From assembly GCA_937898685.1 (NCBI GenBank), contig CALEJT010000074.1, positions 28,095 to 92,094 on the forward strand: DNA of 64,000 nucleotides, read 5' to 3'. The notes beneath the pieces were generated by a model, which had not been told where the DNA came from, made no database searches, and saw only the letters and a program-made list of their open reading frames with translations. A program made the translations under genes and the position numbers. Origin of the DNA: an uncultured Gammaproteobacteria bacterium. GTDB taxonomy: Bacteria; Pseudomonadota; Gammaproteobacteria; Pseudomonadales; Pseudohongiellaceae. Shown in pieces: positions 50,023 through 57,859 of the stretch (positions are counted from its first letter, which is position 1; each line of letters begins with the position of its first letter).

Positions 50023-51390
50023 TCAAGCCACGTACACCGTCTTCACGTTCACGAATTCGCGGATGCCGTACAGGCCGAGTTCCCGGCCGTAACCGGATTC
50101 CTTGATGCCGCCAAAGGGCAGGCGCGGGTCGGATCTCACCAAGCTGTTGACGAAACAACTGCCGGCCTCGAGGCCGGTTTCGGCAATGGCTTCGCCGCGC
50201 GCCTGATCCCGCGTGAAGACGGCAGCCCCCAAACCGAACGAACTTGCGTTGGCGATGCGTAGTGCGTCGGCTTCGTCGATGGCGGTGATCAGCGCGGCGA
50301 CGGGGCCGAACAATTCTTCCTGCCACGCCGGCATGTGCGGTTTGAGATCGGCCAGCACGGTCGGCGGATACCAGGCTCCGGGCTTGTCGGGAATCTGTGC
50401 GCCGAGCAAGAGGCGTGCGCCGGCGTCGAGGCTCTTCTGCACCTGCTGATGCAGCGCATCGCGTAGGTCGACACGGGCGAGCGGCCCGAGCTGTGTGCTC
50501 TCGTGGAGCGGGTCACCGAGCCGCGCTGCAGCCATCGCCTCCACGAAGTGCTCGGTGAATTCCTCCATGCATTCCTGCACGACGATGAAGCGCTTCGCAG
50601 CGATGCAGCTTTGCCCCGCGTTGATCAGTCTGCTTGCCGCACAGGTGCGCGCGGCGGCAGGAATGTCGGCATCGGCGAGGATGAGGTAGGGGTCGCTGCC
50701 ACCGAGTTCCAGCACACATTTCTTCAGATGTGCGCCCGCCGTCGCTGCCACGGCTTTACCTGCCGCGGTACTGCCCGTGAGCGATACGGCACTGATGGTG
50801 GGATGGGCGATGACGGGCTCGATGTCCTCGCTGCCGAGCAAGAGACAGCGGAACACGCCCGGTGGCAGGCCCGTGTCGTGCAGCAGTTTCTCGATGGCGA
50901 GCGCGCAGCCGGTGACGTTGCTCGCATGCTTGAGCAGGGCAGTGTTGCCAGCCATCAGTGTGGGCACGAGAAAACGGAAGGCCTGCCAGAAGGGGAAGTT
51001 CCACGGCATGATGCCGAGCACCGTGCCGAGCGGGCGAAAGCACACCTTGCTGCGCGTGGCGTCGCTCTCCACGAGTTCGCTGCTCAAGAAGCGCTCCGCG
51101 TTTTCCGCGTAGTAGCGGCACACCCAGGCGCATTTCTCCACTTCGCCGAGCCCGTCGCGGATCGGCTTGCCCATTTCCAAGGCCATCAGTCGGGCAAGTG
51201 TTTCGCTGCGCTCTTGCAGGAGTGCGGCCGCCTTGTGCATGAAGGCCGCACGCGTCGCGAAGGAAGCAGCCGCCCATTCCTTGGTGGCGGCACTGCTGGC
51301 GGCGAGTATCGATTCGACTTCGTCCGGTTGCATGCGAGCGTATTCATCGATGAGCTGGCCATCGGCGGGATTGATCGAGCGAAGCGTCAT
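50023..51390 (-). CDS. NAD(P)-dependent succinate-semialdehyde dehydrogenase-like
   Basis: A 455-residue aldehyde dehydrogenase. Residues seen: 'GTVLGIMPWNFPFWQ' with the catalytic Asn, 'SLTGSTAAGKAVA', 'LELGGSDPYLILADADI' with the general-base Glu, and 'NAGQSCIAAKRFIV' with the catalytic Cys (about 256). Overall it fits the Sad/YneI-like SSADH subgroup of about 455-460 residues, which oxidises succinate semialdehyde to succinate; other aldehydes are possible. It stands alone, divergent from ygiQ. Confidence 0.88.
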   Translation of the reverse strand: MTLRSINPADGQLIDEYARMQPDEVESILAASSAATKEWAAASFATRAAFMHKAAALLQERSETLARLMALEMGKPIRDGLGEVEKCAWVCRYYAENAERFLSSELVESDATRSKVCFRPLGTVLGIMPWNFPFWQAFRFLVPTLMAGNTALLKHASNVTGCALAIEKLLHDTGLPPGVFRCLLLGSEDIEPVIAHPTISAVSLTGSTAAGKAVAATAGAHLKKCVLELGGSDPYLILADADIPAAARTCAASRLINAGQSCIAAKRFIVVQECMEEFTEHFVEAMAAARLGDPLHESTQLGPLARVDLRDALHQQVQKSLDAGARLLLGAQIPDKPGAWYPPTVLADLKPHMPAWQEELFGPVAALITAIDEADALRIANASSFGLGAAVFTRDQARGEAIAETGLEAGSCFVNSLVRSDPRLPFGGIKESGYGRELGLYGIREFVNVKTVYVA

Positions 51391-51524
51391 GGAGCCTCCG
51401 TATGTGGTTTTTCGTCAGATGGTCTGCGCAGAGCGCCACAAGGTAAACCCAAAGCGGCAAAGAATGTGGTTTGTCGCCGGAAACACTAAGGGCTGCAAGC
51501 CTTGCTGAGGTAACATAGCGCGCC

Positions 51525-53684
51525 ATGAGCACTACCACCTCCTCGCCCTGGCTCTCCGAGCGCACCGGCACCCTTTTCAGCTATCCCAAGTACTGGGCCG
51601 AATGTTTCGGTCCGGCGCCGTTCTTGCCCATGTCGCGCGCAGAGATGGACGAACTCGGCTGGGACAGCTGCGACATCATCATCGTCACCGGCGATGCCTA
51701 CGTCGATCATCCAAGCTTCGGTATGGCGGTGATCGGCCGCTTCCTCGAAGCGCAGGGTTTTCGCGTCGGGATCATTGCGCAGCCGCGGTGGCAGACGCCC
51801 GAAGACTTCATGAAGCTCGGCAAGCCGAACCTCTTCTTCGGCGTCACCGGCGGCAACATGGATTCCATGATCAACCGCTACACGGCGGATCTGCGTCTGC
51901 GCAGTGACGATGCCTACACGCCGAACGACGAAGGTGGCAAACGTCCCGACCGTGCGGTGATCGTCTACAGCCAGCTGTGCCGTCGCGCCTACAAGGATGT
52001 GCCGATCGTGATCGGTGGCATCGAAGCGAGCCTGCGTCGCATCGCGCAGTACGACTATTGGAGCGACAAGATCCGCAAGTCGATCCTGATCGATTCCGGC
52101 GCCGACATCCTGTTGTTCGGCAATGCCGAACGCGCCATCGCCGAAGTGGCGCATGCCCTGGCGCAAGGCAGAAGCATCGACGAACTGCTCGACATTCGCG
52201 GCACCACGGTCGTGCGCGATCACGTGCCGCAAGGGTGGACCGAAATCGATTCCACGCGCATCGACTGGCCCGGCAAGATCGACAAGATTCCTAATCCCTA
52301 CGAATACGTCTACAACCAGCAGACGCAGGCCGCGCCGGATACTCCTGCGCCGGTGAAGATCATTCCGCTGCCGCTGCAGCACAAACACGAGCTCGACGTC
52401 GAACGCACCTATGTGCGTCTGCCTTCATTCGAAAAGGTCTCGAACGATCCCGTGCTTTACGCGCACGCCTCGCGTGTGTTGCATCAGGAAGCGAGCCCCT
52501 ACAACGGCCGCGTACTCGTGCAACGTCATGGCACCAAGGAAATCTGGGTGAACCGTCCGCCGCTGCCGCTGGAAACGGCGGAGATCGATGCGGTGTTCGA
52601 CTTGCCCTATCAGCGTCGTCCGCATCCGAGCTATGGCGATGCCAAGATTCCCGCGTACGAGATGATCAAGACCTCGGTGAACATCATGCGCGGCTGCTTC
52701 GGTGGCTGTACCTTCTGTTCCATTACCGAACACGAAGGACGCGTGATCCAGAGCCGTTCCGAGCAGAGCATCCTCAATGAGGTGGAAAAGATCCGCGATC
52801 AGGTGCCGGGCTTCACTGGTGTGATCTCCGACCTCGGTGGTCCCACCGCCAACATGTATGGCCTGGTGTGCAAGGAAGCGCATTCGGAAATCGGGCAGCG
52901 TTGTCGCCGACTCTCCTGCGTCTATCCGACCATCTGCAAACATCTGAAAACCGATCACTCGCAGACCACGCAGCTCTATCGCAAGGCGCGCCAACTGCGC
53001 GGCATCAAGAAAATCCTGATCGCCTCCGGTCTGCGCTACGACCTCGCGTTGCGTGACCACGAGTACATCAAGGAGCTCGTCACGCATCACGTCGGTGGTT
53101 ATCTGAAGATTGCGCCCGAGCACAGCGAAGAAGCGCCGCTGGGGCAGATGATGAAACCCTCGATCGCGCACTACGACGAGTTCAAGAGGCTGTTCGACAA
53201 GTACTCGGCCGAAGCGGGCAAGAAACAGTATCTGATTCCGTACTTCATCGCCGCGCATCCGGGCTCGCGCGATGAAGACATGATGAACCTGGCGCTGTGG
53301 CTGAAGAAGAACAAGTTCAAGCCCGACCAGGTGCAGACCTTCTATCCTTCACCGATGGCGCTCGCCACGGCGATGTACCACTCCGGACGCAACCCGCTCA
53401 AGAAATTGCACTACAAGAGCGAGAAGCTCTACATCGCCAGACAGCTGGATCAGCGCCGTCTGCAGAAGGCCTTCCTGCGTTACCACGATCCCGACAATTG
53501 GCCGCTCCTGCGCGAAGCACTGCTGCGCATGGGGCGCGGCGATCTGATCGGCGATGGTGAACGTCATCTCGTGCCGCCGGAACGCAAACCCGCGTGGCAG
53601 GCCCGCCGCGCAGCCGCGGGACGCACCGGCAAGAACTTCGCCGCGCGCGCGAAGAGCATGCGCGGTCCGCTCAAGCGGCGCTGA
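51525..53684 (+). CDS. ygiQ: YgiQ family radical SAM protein
   Basis: A 719-residue protein. The radical-SAM cluster 'GCFGGCTFCSITEHEGR' lies at about 393-409, followed by the family's conserved 'QSRSEQSIL' and C-terminal 'KPDQVQTFYPSPMALATAMY'. The N-terminal 'LFSYPKYWAECFG' and 'GIEASLRRIAQYDYW' are typical YgiQ features. It binds a [4Fe-4S] cluster and SAM; its reaction is not known. The basic C-terminal tail ('RRAAAGRTGKNFAARAKS') may bind nucleic acid. The stop lies in a 23-bp tandem repeat. Confidence 0.92.
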   Translation: MSTTTSSPWLSERTGTLFSYPKYWAECFGPAPFLPMSRAEMDELGWDSCDIIIVTGDAYVDHPSFGMAVIGRFLEAQGFRVGIIAQPRWQTPEDFMKLGKPNLFFGVTGGNMDSMINRYTADLRLRSDDAYTPNDEGGKRPDRAVIVYSQLCRRAYKDVPIVIGGIEASLRRIAQYDYWSDKIRKSILIDSGADILLFGNAERAIAEVAHALAQGRSIDELLDIRGTTVVRDHVPQGWTEIDSTRIDWPGKIDKIPNPYEYVYNQQTQAAPDTPAPVKIIPLPLQHKHELDVERTYVRLPSFEKVSNDPVLYAHASRVLHQEASPYNGRVLVQRHGTKEIWVNRPPLPLETAEIDAVFDLPYQRRPHPSYGDAKIPAYEMIKTSVNIMRGCFGGCTFCSITEHEGRVIQSRSEQSILNEVEKIRDQVPGFTGVISDLGGPTANMYGLVCKEAHSEIGQRCRRLSCVYPTICKHLKTDHSQTTQLYRKARQLRGIKKILIASGLRYDLALRDHEYIKELVTHHVGGYLKIAPEHSEEAPLGQMMKPSIAHYDEFKRLFDKYSAEAGKKQYLIPYFIAAHPGSRDEDMMNLALWLKKNKFKPDQVQTFYPSPMALATAMYHSGRNPLKKLHYKSEKLYIARQLDQRRLQKAFLRYHDPDNWPLLREALLRMGRGDLIGDGERHLVPPERKPAWQARRAAAGRTGKNFAARAKSMRGPLKRR

Positions 53685-53737
53685 TCACTTTGCTCCCAGG
53701 TCGTTGATCTCTTTCCCACTAGGTGGTTGATCACTCC
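53682..53737. repeat. 23-bp imperfect tandem repeat spanning the ygiQ and hemH stop codons
   Basis: Two units (53682-53704 and 53705-53727) start TGATCACTTT / TGATCTCTTT and end AGGTCGT / AGGTGGT. A third partial unit TGATCACTCC follows at 53728-53737. The first TGA is the ygiQ stop, and the TCA in the third is the hemH stop. Confidence 0.65.
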
Positions 53738-54741
53738 TGCACCCAACGTGCCACGGTCTCGACCCACAAGGGATGTGAGTTGAGGCAGGGCACGAGCGTC
53801 AGGCTTTCACCGCCGGCTTCCTTGAAGGTTTCGGCACCGCGCATCTCGATCTCCTCCAGGGTTTCCAGACAATCGGTCACGAATGCCGGGCACAGTACCA
53901 GGAGTTTCTTGACGCCCTTGGCGGCGAGATCCTTCAGGGTTTGCTCGGTATAGGGCCGCAGCCACTTGGCGCGGCCGAGACGCGACTGGAAGGCGATCGA
54001 ATATTGATCGCTGCGCAGGCCGGCCGCTGCGGCGAAGGCTTCGGTGGTATGGAGCACCTGATGGCGATAACAGGTGGCATGAGCCGGCGATTCGACGTGG
54101 CAGCAATCCTTCACCTTCAAGCAATGCGAACGCGTCGGATCCGCCGAACGCAGGTGTTGTTCCGGCAGACCGTGATAGCTGAACAGCACGTGGTCGAAGC
54201 TTTGCTCCAGCCAGGGCTTGGCACTTTCCACCAGTGCATCGAGATAGTCCTCACGCGCATAGAAGGGCGGTGGTACCGTGAGCTGCACCTGCAGGTTGTG
54301 CTCGGCGATCACGCGCTCGGCTTCCTTCACCGCGGTCAACACCGTGCTCTCTGCGTAGTGCGGGTAGAGCGGCAGCAGCAGGATCTCCTTCACTGCCGGG
54401 TCATGCGTCAGCTTGAGCAGGCCACGTTCGATCGACGGACGGCCGTAGCGCATGGCGAGCTCCATCGGCATGTCCACCTTCGCCTGCACCGCTTCCAACA
54501 GATCGCGCGACAGGGCGATCAGCGGCGAACCGCGATTGGTCCATACGTTCTGGTAGGCGATGGCTGAGCTGTCGGGACGCTTCGGCAAGATGAAGAAGCT
54601 CACGATGATGCGACGGAGCAACCACGGCATCTGCAGCACGTAGGGATCCATCAGGAATTCGTCGAGATAGTGACGCACGGAGGGAATGTCGGGACGATCG
54701 GGTGAACCGAGGTTCACCAGAAGTACGGCTCGTTGGCTCAT
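53731..54741 (-). CDS. hemH: ferrochelatase
   Basis: A 336-residue enzyme inserting Fe2+ into protoporphyrin IX, the last step of protohaem synthesis. Seen: N-terminal 'LLVNLGSPDRPD', 'YLDEFLMDPYV', 'LLPLYPHYAESTV', the active-site His in 'VLFSYHGLPEQHLR' (about 192) and the acidic 'FVTDCLETLEEI' (about 285). A Cys-bearing insertion 'DCCHVESPAHATCYRHQ' is a common variant. Start at 54741, divergent from the ybgA-like gene. Confidence 0.95.
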   Translation of the reverse strand: MSQRAVLLVNLGSPDRPDIPSVRHYLDEFLMDPYVLQMPWLLRRIIVSFFILPKRPDSSAIAYQNVWTNRGSPLIALSRDLLEAVQAKVDMPMELAMRYGRPSIERGLLKLTHDPAVKEILLLPLYPHYAESTVLTAVKEAERVIAEHNLQVQLTVPPPFYAREDYLDALVESAKPWLEQSFDHVLFSYHGLPEQHLRSADPTRSHCLKVKDCCHVESPAHATCYRHQVLHTTEAFAAAAGLRSDQYSIAFQSRLGRAKWLRPYTEQTLKDLAAKGVKKLLVLCPAFVTDCLETLEEIEMRGAETFKEAGGESLTLVPCLNSHPLWVETVARWVQE

Positions 54742-54830
54742 GGTAATCTGCGCTGGCTCCGTGACTAGGGCGGGACTCGGGGGCGGAGTGTAACAAGTCC
54801 TGCGTGCAGCACCCAGAAAAGCAACGAGCC

Positions 54831-55784
54831 ATGTCAGCCGAAACCAACAAGCCTCGCGTGGGCATCAGCAGCTGCTTGCTGGGTCAGGCAGTGCGTTATG
54901 ACGGCGCCCATAAATTCTCTCCACTTTGCGCCGAGCTCGTTCGGCTCGTGGACTTCGTGCCTACCTGTCCCGAACTCGGTGCGGGGCTCGGCGTGCCGCG
55001 GCCACCCATTCGCTTGGTCGGCGATGCTCGTGCCCCACGTGCGCTTCGCGTCGACGATCCCCGCGTGGATGTCACGCAGGCGCTGCAGGATTTCGCGGCG
55101 GCGCGTTTGCCGGAATTGCAGAATCTTTGTGGTTACGTCTTCATCCAGAACTCGCCGAGCTGTGGCCTGCATGGTGTGAAGCTCTACGACGAGGACGGCA
55201 ACCTGAAAGAGCAGGGAAGTCGTGGTCTCTTCGCTGCGGCGCTCACCACGGCCTGGCCCTGGTTGCCGGTGGTGGAAGAGTGCGCTCTCTACGATGAGGA
55301 ACTGCGTGACCATTTCCTGACACGGGTCTTCGTCGTGCGTGACTGGCGCGAGCTCTGCCAGTCTGGTTTGACGGCGCGCAAGCTCATCGACTTCCACTCG
55401 CGCTACAAGTACACCCTGATGGCGCATGACCCGGGGCGTTACAGCAAGCTCGGCCAGCTTCTTGCCGACCTTGGCAACGACGATCCCTCGGAGCTGGGGG
55501 AGCGCTACTTCGCGGCGCTGATGCGACTGCTGCAACGTCCCGCCACGCGGCGCAGCAACACCAACGTGCTGATGCATCTGCAGGGCTATCTCAAACAACA
55601 CCTCAGCAGTGCGGAGAAGGAGCGACTGAGCCGTGTGATCGACGACTATCGCCGCGGCAAGGTGGAACTCGCCGTCCCGGTCGCACTGTTACGGCAACAC
55701 TTCGCCGAGCATCCCAATGACTACGTCGCGCAGCAGACCTTCCTGCAACCGCGAGATTTCAGAGTAAGCACACGTGAGCCATAG
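54831..55784 (+). CDS. YbgA-like protein (DUF523 + DUF1722)
   Basis: A 317-residue fusion. The N-terminal DUF523 part (about 8-155) has 'GISSCLLGQAVRYDG', 'PTCPELGAGLGVPRPP' and 'QNSPSCG' with conserved Cys that could bind an iron-sulfur cluster. The C-terminal DUF1722 part (about 190-305) includes 'FHSRYKYTLMAHDP' and 'HLQGYLKQHLS'. ATG 54831 is preferred; a GTG at 54804 would add nine residues. As with E. coli ybgA-phr, the next gene, phrB, starts inside this gene. The function is unknown but the link with photolyase is conserved. Confidence 0.88.
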   Translation: MSAETNKPRVGISSCLLGQAVRYDGAHKFSPLCAELVRLVDFVPTCPELGAGLGVPRPPIRLVGDARAPRALRVDDPRVDVTQALQDFAAARLPELQNLCGYVFIQNSPSCGLHGVKLYDEDGNLKEQGSRGLFAAALTTAWPWLPVVEECALYDEELRDHFLTRVFVVRDWRELCQSGLTARKLIDFHSRYKYTLMAHDPGRYSKLGQLLADLGNDDPSELGERYFAALMRLLQRPATRRSNTNVLMHLQGYLKQHLSSAEKERLSRVIDDYRRGKVELAVPVALLRQHFAEHPNDYVAQQTFLQPRDFRVSTREP

Positions 55785-57168
55785 CCTCTTCTGGTTCCGC
55801 AGTGATCTGCGCCTTCACGACAACCACGGCCTGGCGGCGGCGAGTGCGGACGGACCGGCGCTGGCGCTCTACATCGCCACGCCACGGCAATGGGATTTCC
55901 ACGCCGATGCCCCCATCAAGCGCGACTTCTGGCGCCGCAATCTCGTCGAGCTCGAACGGCGGTTGGCCGAGTTGGGCATTCCCTTGCTCCATGCCGAAGT
56001 GCCGACCTACGACGATGTCGTGCCCTTGTTGGAGCAACTGCTGCCGGCATTGAAGATTCGTGTACTCCATTGCAACCGCGAATATCCGCTCAACGAACGG
56101 CGTCGGGATCGTGCGGTGGAAGAACTCTGCTCACGTCTCGGTTTGCGTTTCACCGTCCATGAGGATCAACTGCTGACTTCCCCGCTGCGTCTGCTCAATC
56201 AGAGTGAGGCGCCGTTCAAGGTGTTCACTCCCTTCGCGCGCGCAGCACGCGCACTGCTGCAACAAGCACCACCCACCGGTGCGCCGGCAGTGAAACCACA
56301 GGCGCGACCAAAGCTTGCTCCACATCCCTTGCTGAAAAGCTGTGAGGAATTGCGTTGGCCGCGCGCCGAGGCTGCCTGGACGGCTTTGTGGCCCGCAGGC
56401 GAAGAGCATGCGCGTGCAGCGTTGACAGCCTTCTGCAGCGAGCGTTTGCCGGACTATGCGCAGCGCCGTGATCTGCCGGCAACGACCGGCACCAGCGTGC
56501 TATCGCCCTATCTTGCGAGCGGGGTGTTGTCGGTGCGCGAGTGCTGGCGCGAGAGCTCGTTGTTCGGCGAAGAGAGCCAAGGTGTAGCTGCGTGGCAGAA
56601 CGAACTTTTGTGGCGTGATTTCTACAAACATGTCGCCTGGCATTTTTCGCGTGTCTGCCGTCATCTGCCGTGGCGCGATGACGTGGAGCGCGTGCCGTGG
56701 CGTCACGACGAAGCGGAATTTGCGCGCTGGTGCGAAGGGCGTACTGGTTTCCCCATCATCGATGCCGGCATGCGGCAGTTGGCGCAGACCGGGTGGATGC
56801 ACAACCGCCTGCGCATGCTCACCGCCTCCTTTCTCTGCAAGCATCTGCTGATCGACTGGCGTTGGGGCGAGCGTTACTTCATGCAGCACTTGGTCGACGG
56901 TGATTTCGCCGCCAACAACGGTGGCTGGCAGTGGAGTGCATCCACCGGCACCGACGCTGCGCCGTATTTCCGCATCTTCAATCCGGTGACGCAGTCGCAG
57001 CGCTTCGATCCCGAAGGCAGGTTCATTCGTCGCTTCGTACCGGAGCTGGCCGCACTCGACGAGCGTGCGATTCATCTGCCGGGAGAAATGCGTCCCGCCG
57101 ACTATCCAGAACCGATGGTGGATCTCGCCTTCGGCCGTGAGCGCGCGCTCAACGCGTTTCGCGGTTAG
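55774..57168 (+). CDS. phrB: deoxyribodipyrimidine photolyase
   Basis: A 464-residue flavoprotein repairing UV cyclobutane dimers with light. The N-terminal antenna domain (about 1-130; 'LFWFRSDLRLHDN') precedes the FAD domain with 'LSPYLASGVLSVRECW', 'WRDFYKHVAW', 'WCEGRTGFPIIDAGMRQL', 'TGWMHNRLRMLTASFLCKHLLIDWRWGE' (in parts) and 'NGGWQWSASTGTDAAPYFRIFNP'. This is the CPD class I type. It starts with GTG overlapping the ybgA-like stop by 11 bases. Start choice relies on that coupling and on the family N-terminus. Confidence 0.94.
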   Translation: MSHSLFWFRSDLRLHDNHGLAAASADGPALALYIATPRQWDFHADAPIKRDFWRRNLVELERRLAELGIPLLHAEVPTYDDVVPLLEQLLPALKIRVLHCNREYPLNERRRDRAVEELCSRLGLRFTVHEDQLLTSPLRLLNQSEAPFKVFTPFARAARALLQQAPPTGAPAVKPQARPKLAPHPLLKSCEELRWPRAEAAWTALWPAGEEHARAALTAFCSERLPDYAQRRDLPATTGTSVLSPYLASGVLSVRECWRESSLFGEESQGVAAWQNELLWRDFYKHVAWHFSRVCRHLPWRDDVERVPWRHDEAEFARWCEGRTGFPIIDAGMRQLAQTGWMHNRLRMLTASFLCKHLLIDWRWGERYFMQHLVDGDFAANNGGWQWSASTGTDAAPYFRIFNPVTQSQRFDPEGRFIRRFVPELAALDERAIHLPGEMRPADYPEPMVDLAFGRERALNAFRG

Positions 57169-57859
57169 CACGCCGCCTCCCAAGTAGCACTGCTTCGGCG
57201 GATGCTCTCGCTGATCCTCCAGGCTAGCTGAAATTTCGCCAAATCTTCCTCTTCTCTTAAACCTCCTCCACTAAAGTGCTCCACGCGAGTTCGCTCCGGT
57301 AGCTGCGTTTCTCGTTGGTCGATGGCTGCATTCAACCCGAGTCGAATGAAAGGCATGCAGTTCGATCTTCCTTTCCCCTCGATGCTCCACATGGTGCATC
57401 CGCTTTGAGCCGTCTCCATCAGGACGGCTTTTTTGTGCGTTCTTTTCTCGTTTCGCAACGCACCAAACAGTCGTGCCGACAGAGCAAGCAGCAAAACTAC
57501 AGAATCTTAATGGTTGGTTAGCGAATTGCTGCAGTTACGACTTGTACCATTCTCTGCAGTTCAGGACGGGTTAGATGCTCGATGTACGAGGAACTTTTCT
57601 CCGTCTTCTCCCATGAACATTTCTTTCTCTGGAGTGAAGTGGCGCAGATGTCCCCATCGACGAACAAATTGGGTGAAGCGTCCGGCCTTACCGCTCGGCA
57701 TGGAAGCGCAGCTTGCCCATTGCCCGCGCCTGACCAAGTTCCTGACAGAAGCGGCATACGTAATTAGTTCCTCATCAATATCGCTCGTGCGGACGCCTCG
57801 ATGGTGCCCGCTGGATGCGCTCGATTCGTAGATTTTCACTAAGTGATGGAGTTGTTGTT
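57169..57859. other. intergenic region before the TonB-dependent receptor, 691 bases
   Basis: More AT-rich than the surroundings. It contains a terminator (57408-57434) and, just before it, a 28-codon Met-rich open frame (57322-57408) without a clear ribosome site. A CTGCAGTT direct repeat occurs twice (about 57529 and 57554), and an 11-base palindrome TCACT-A-AGTGA at 57836-57846 lies just before the receptor start. Open frames on both strands here (57514-57831 plus; 57165-57494 and 57561-57917 minus) have no recognisable family or ribosome site. I saw no Pho box. Confidence 0.45.
57408..57434 (+). terminator. intrinsic terminator 240 bases after phrB
   Basis: Stem AGCCGTC / GACGGCT, 8-base loop, then six T. 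It directly follows the stop of the small Met-rich frame. Confidence 0.8.

Noticed and set aside
50503..51489. 328-codon plus-strand frame inside the aldehyde dehydrogenase gene
   Set aside because: Arg/His-rich shadow of a clear ALDH gene.
57165..57494. 109-codon minus-strand frame in the gap after phrB
   Set aside because: No family and no ribosome site, and it runs across a strong plus-strand terminator; left as intergenic.
57480..57859. Pho box upstream of the receptor-PhoD-NPP operon
   Set aside because: Looked for two CTGTCAT-like repeats at 11-base spacing; only unrelated CTGCAGTT repeats 25 bases apart were found.
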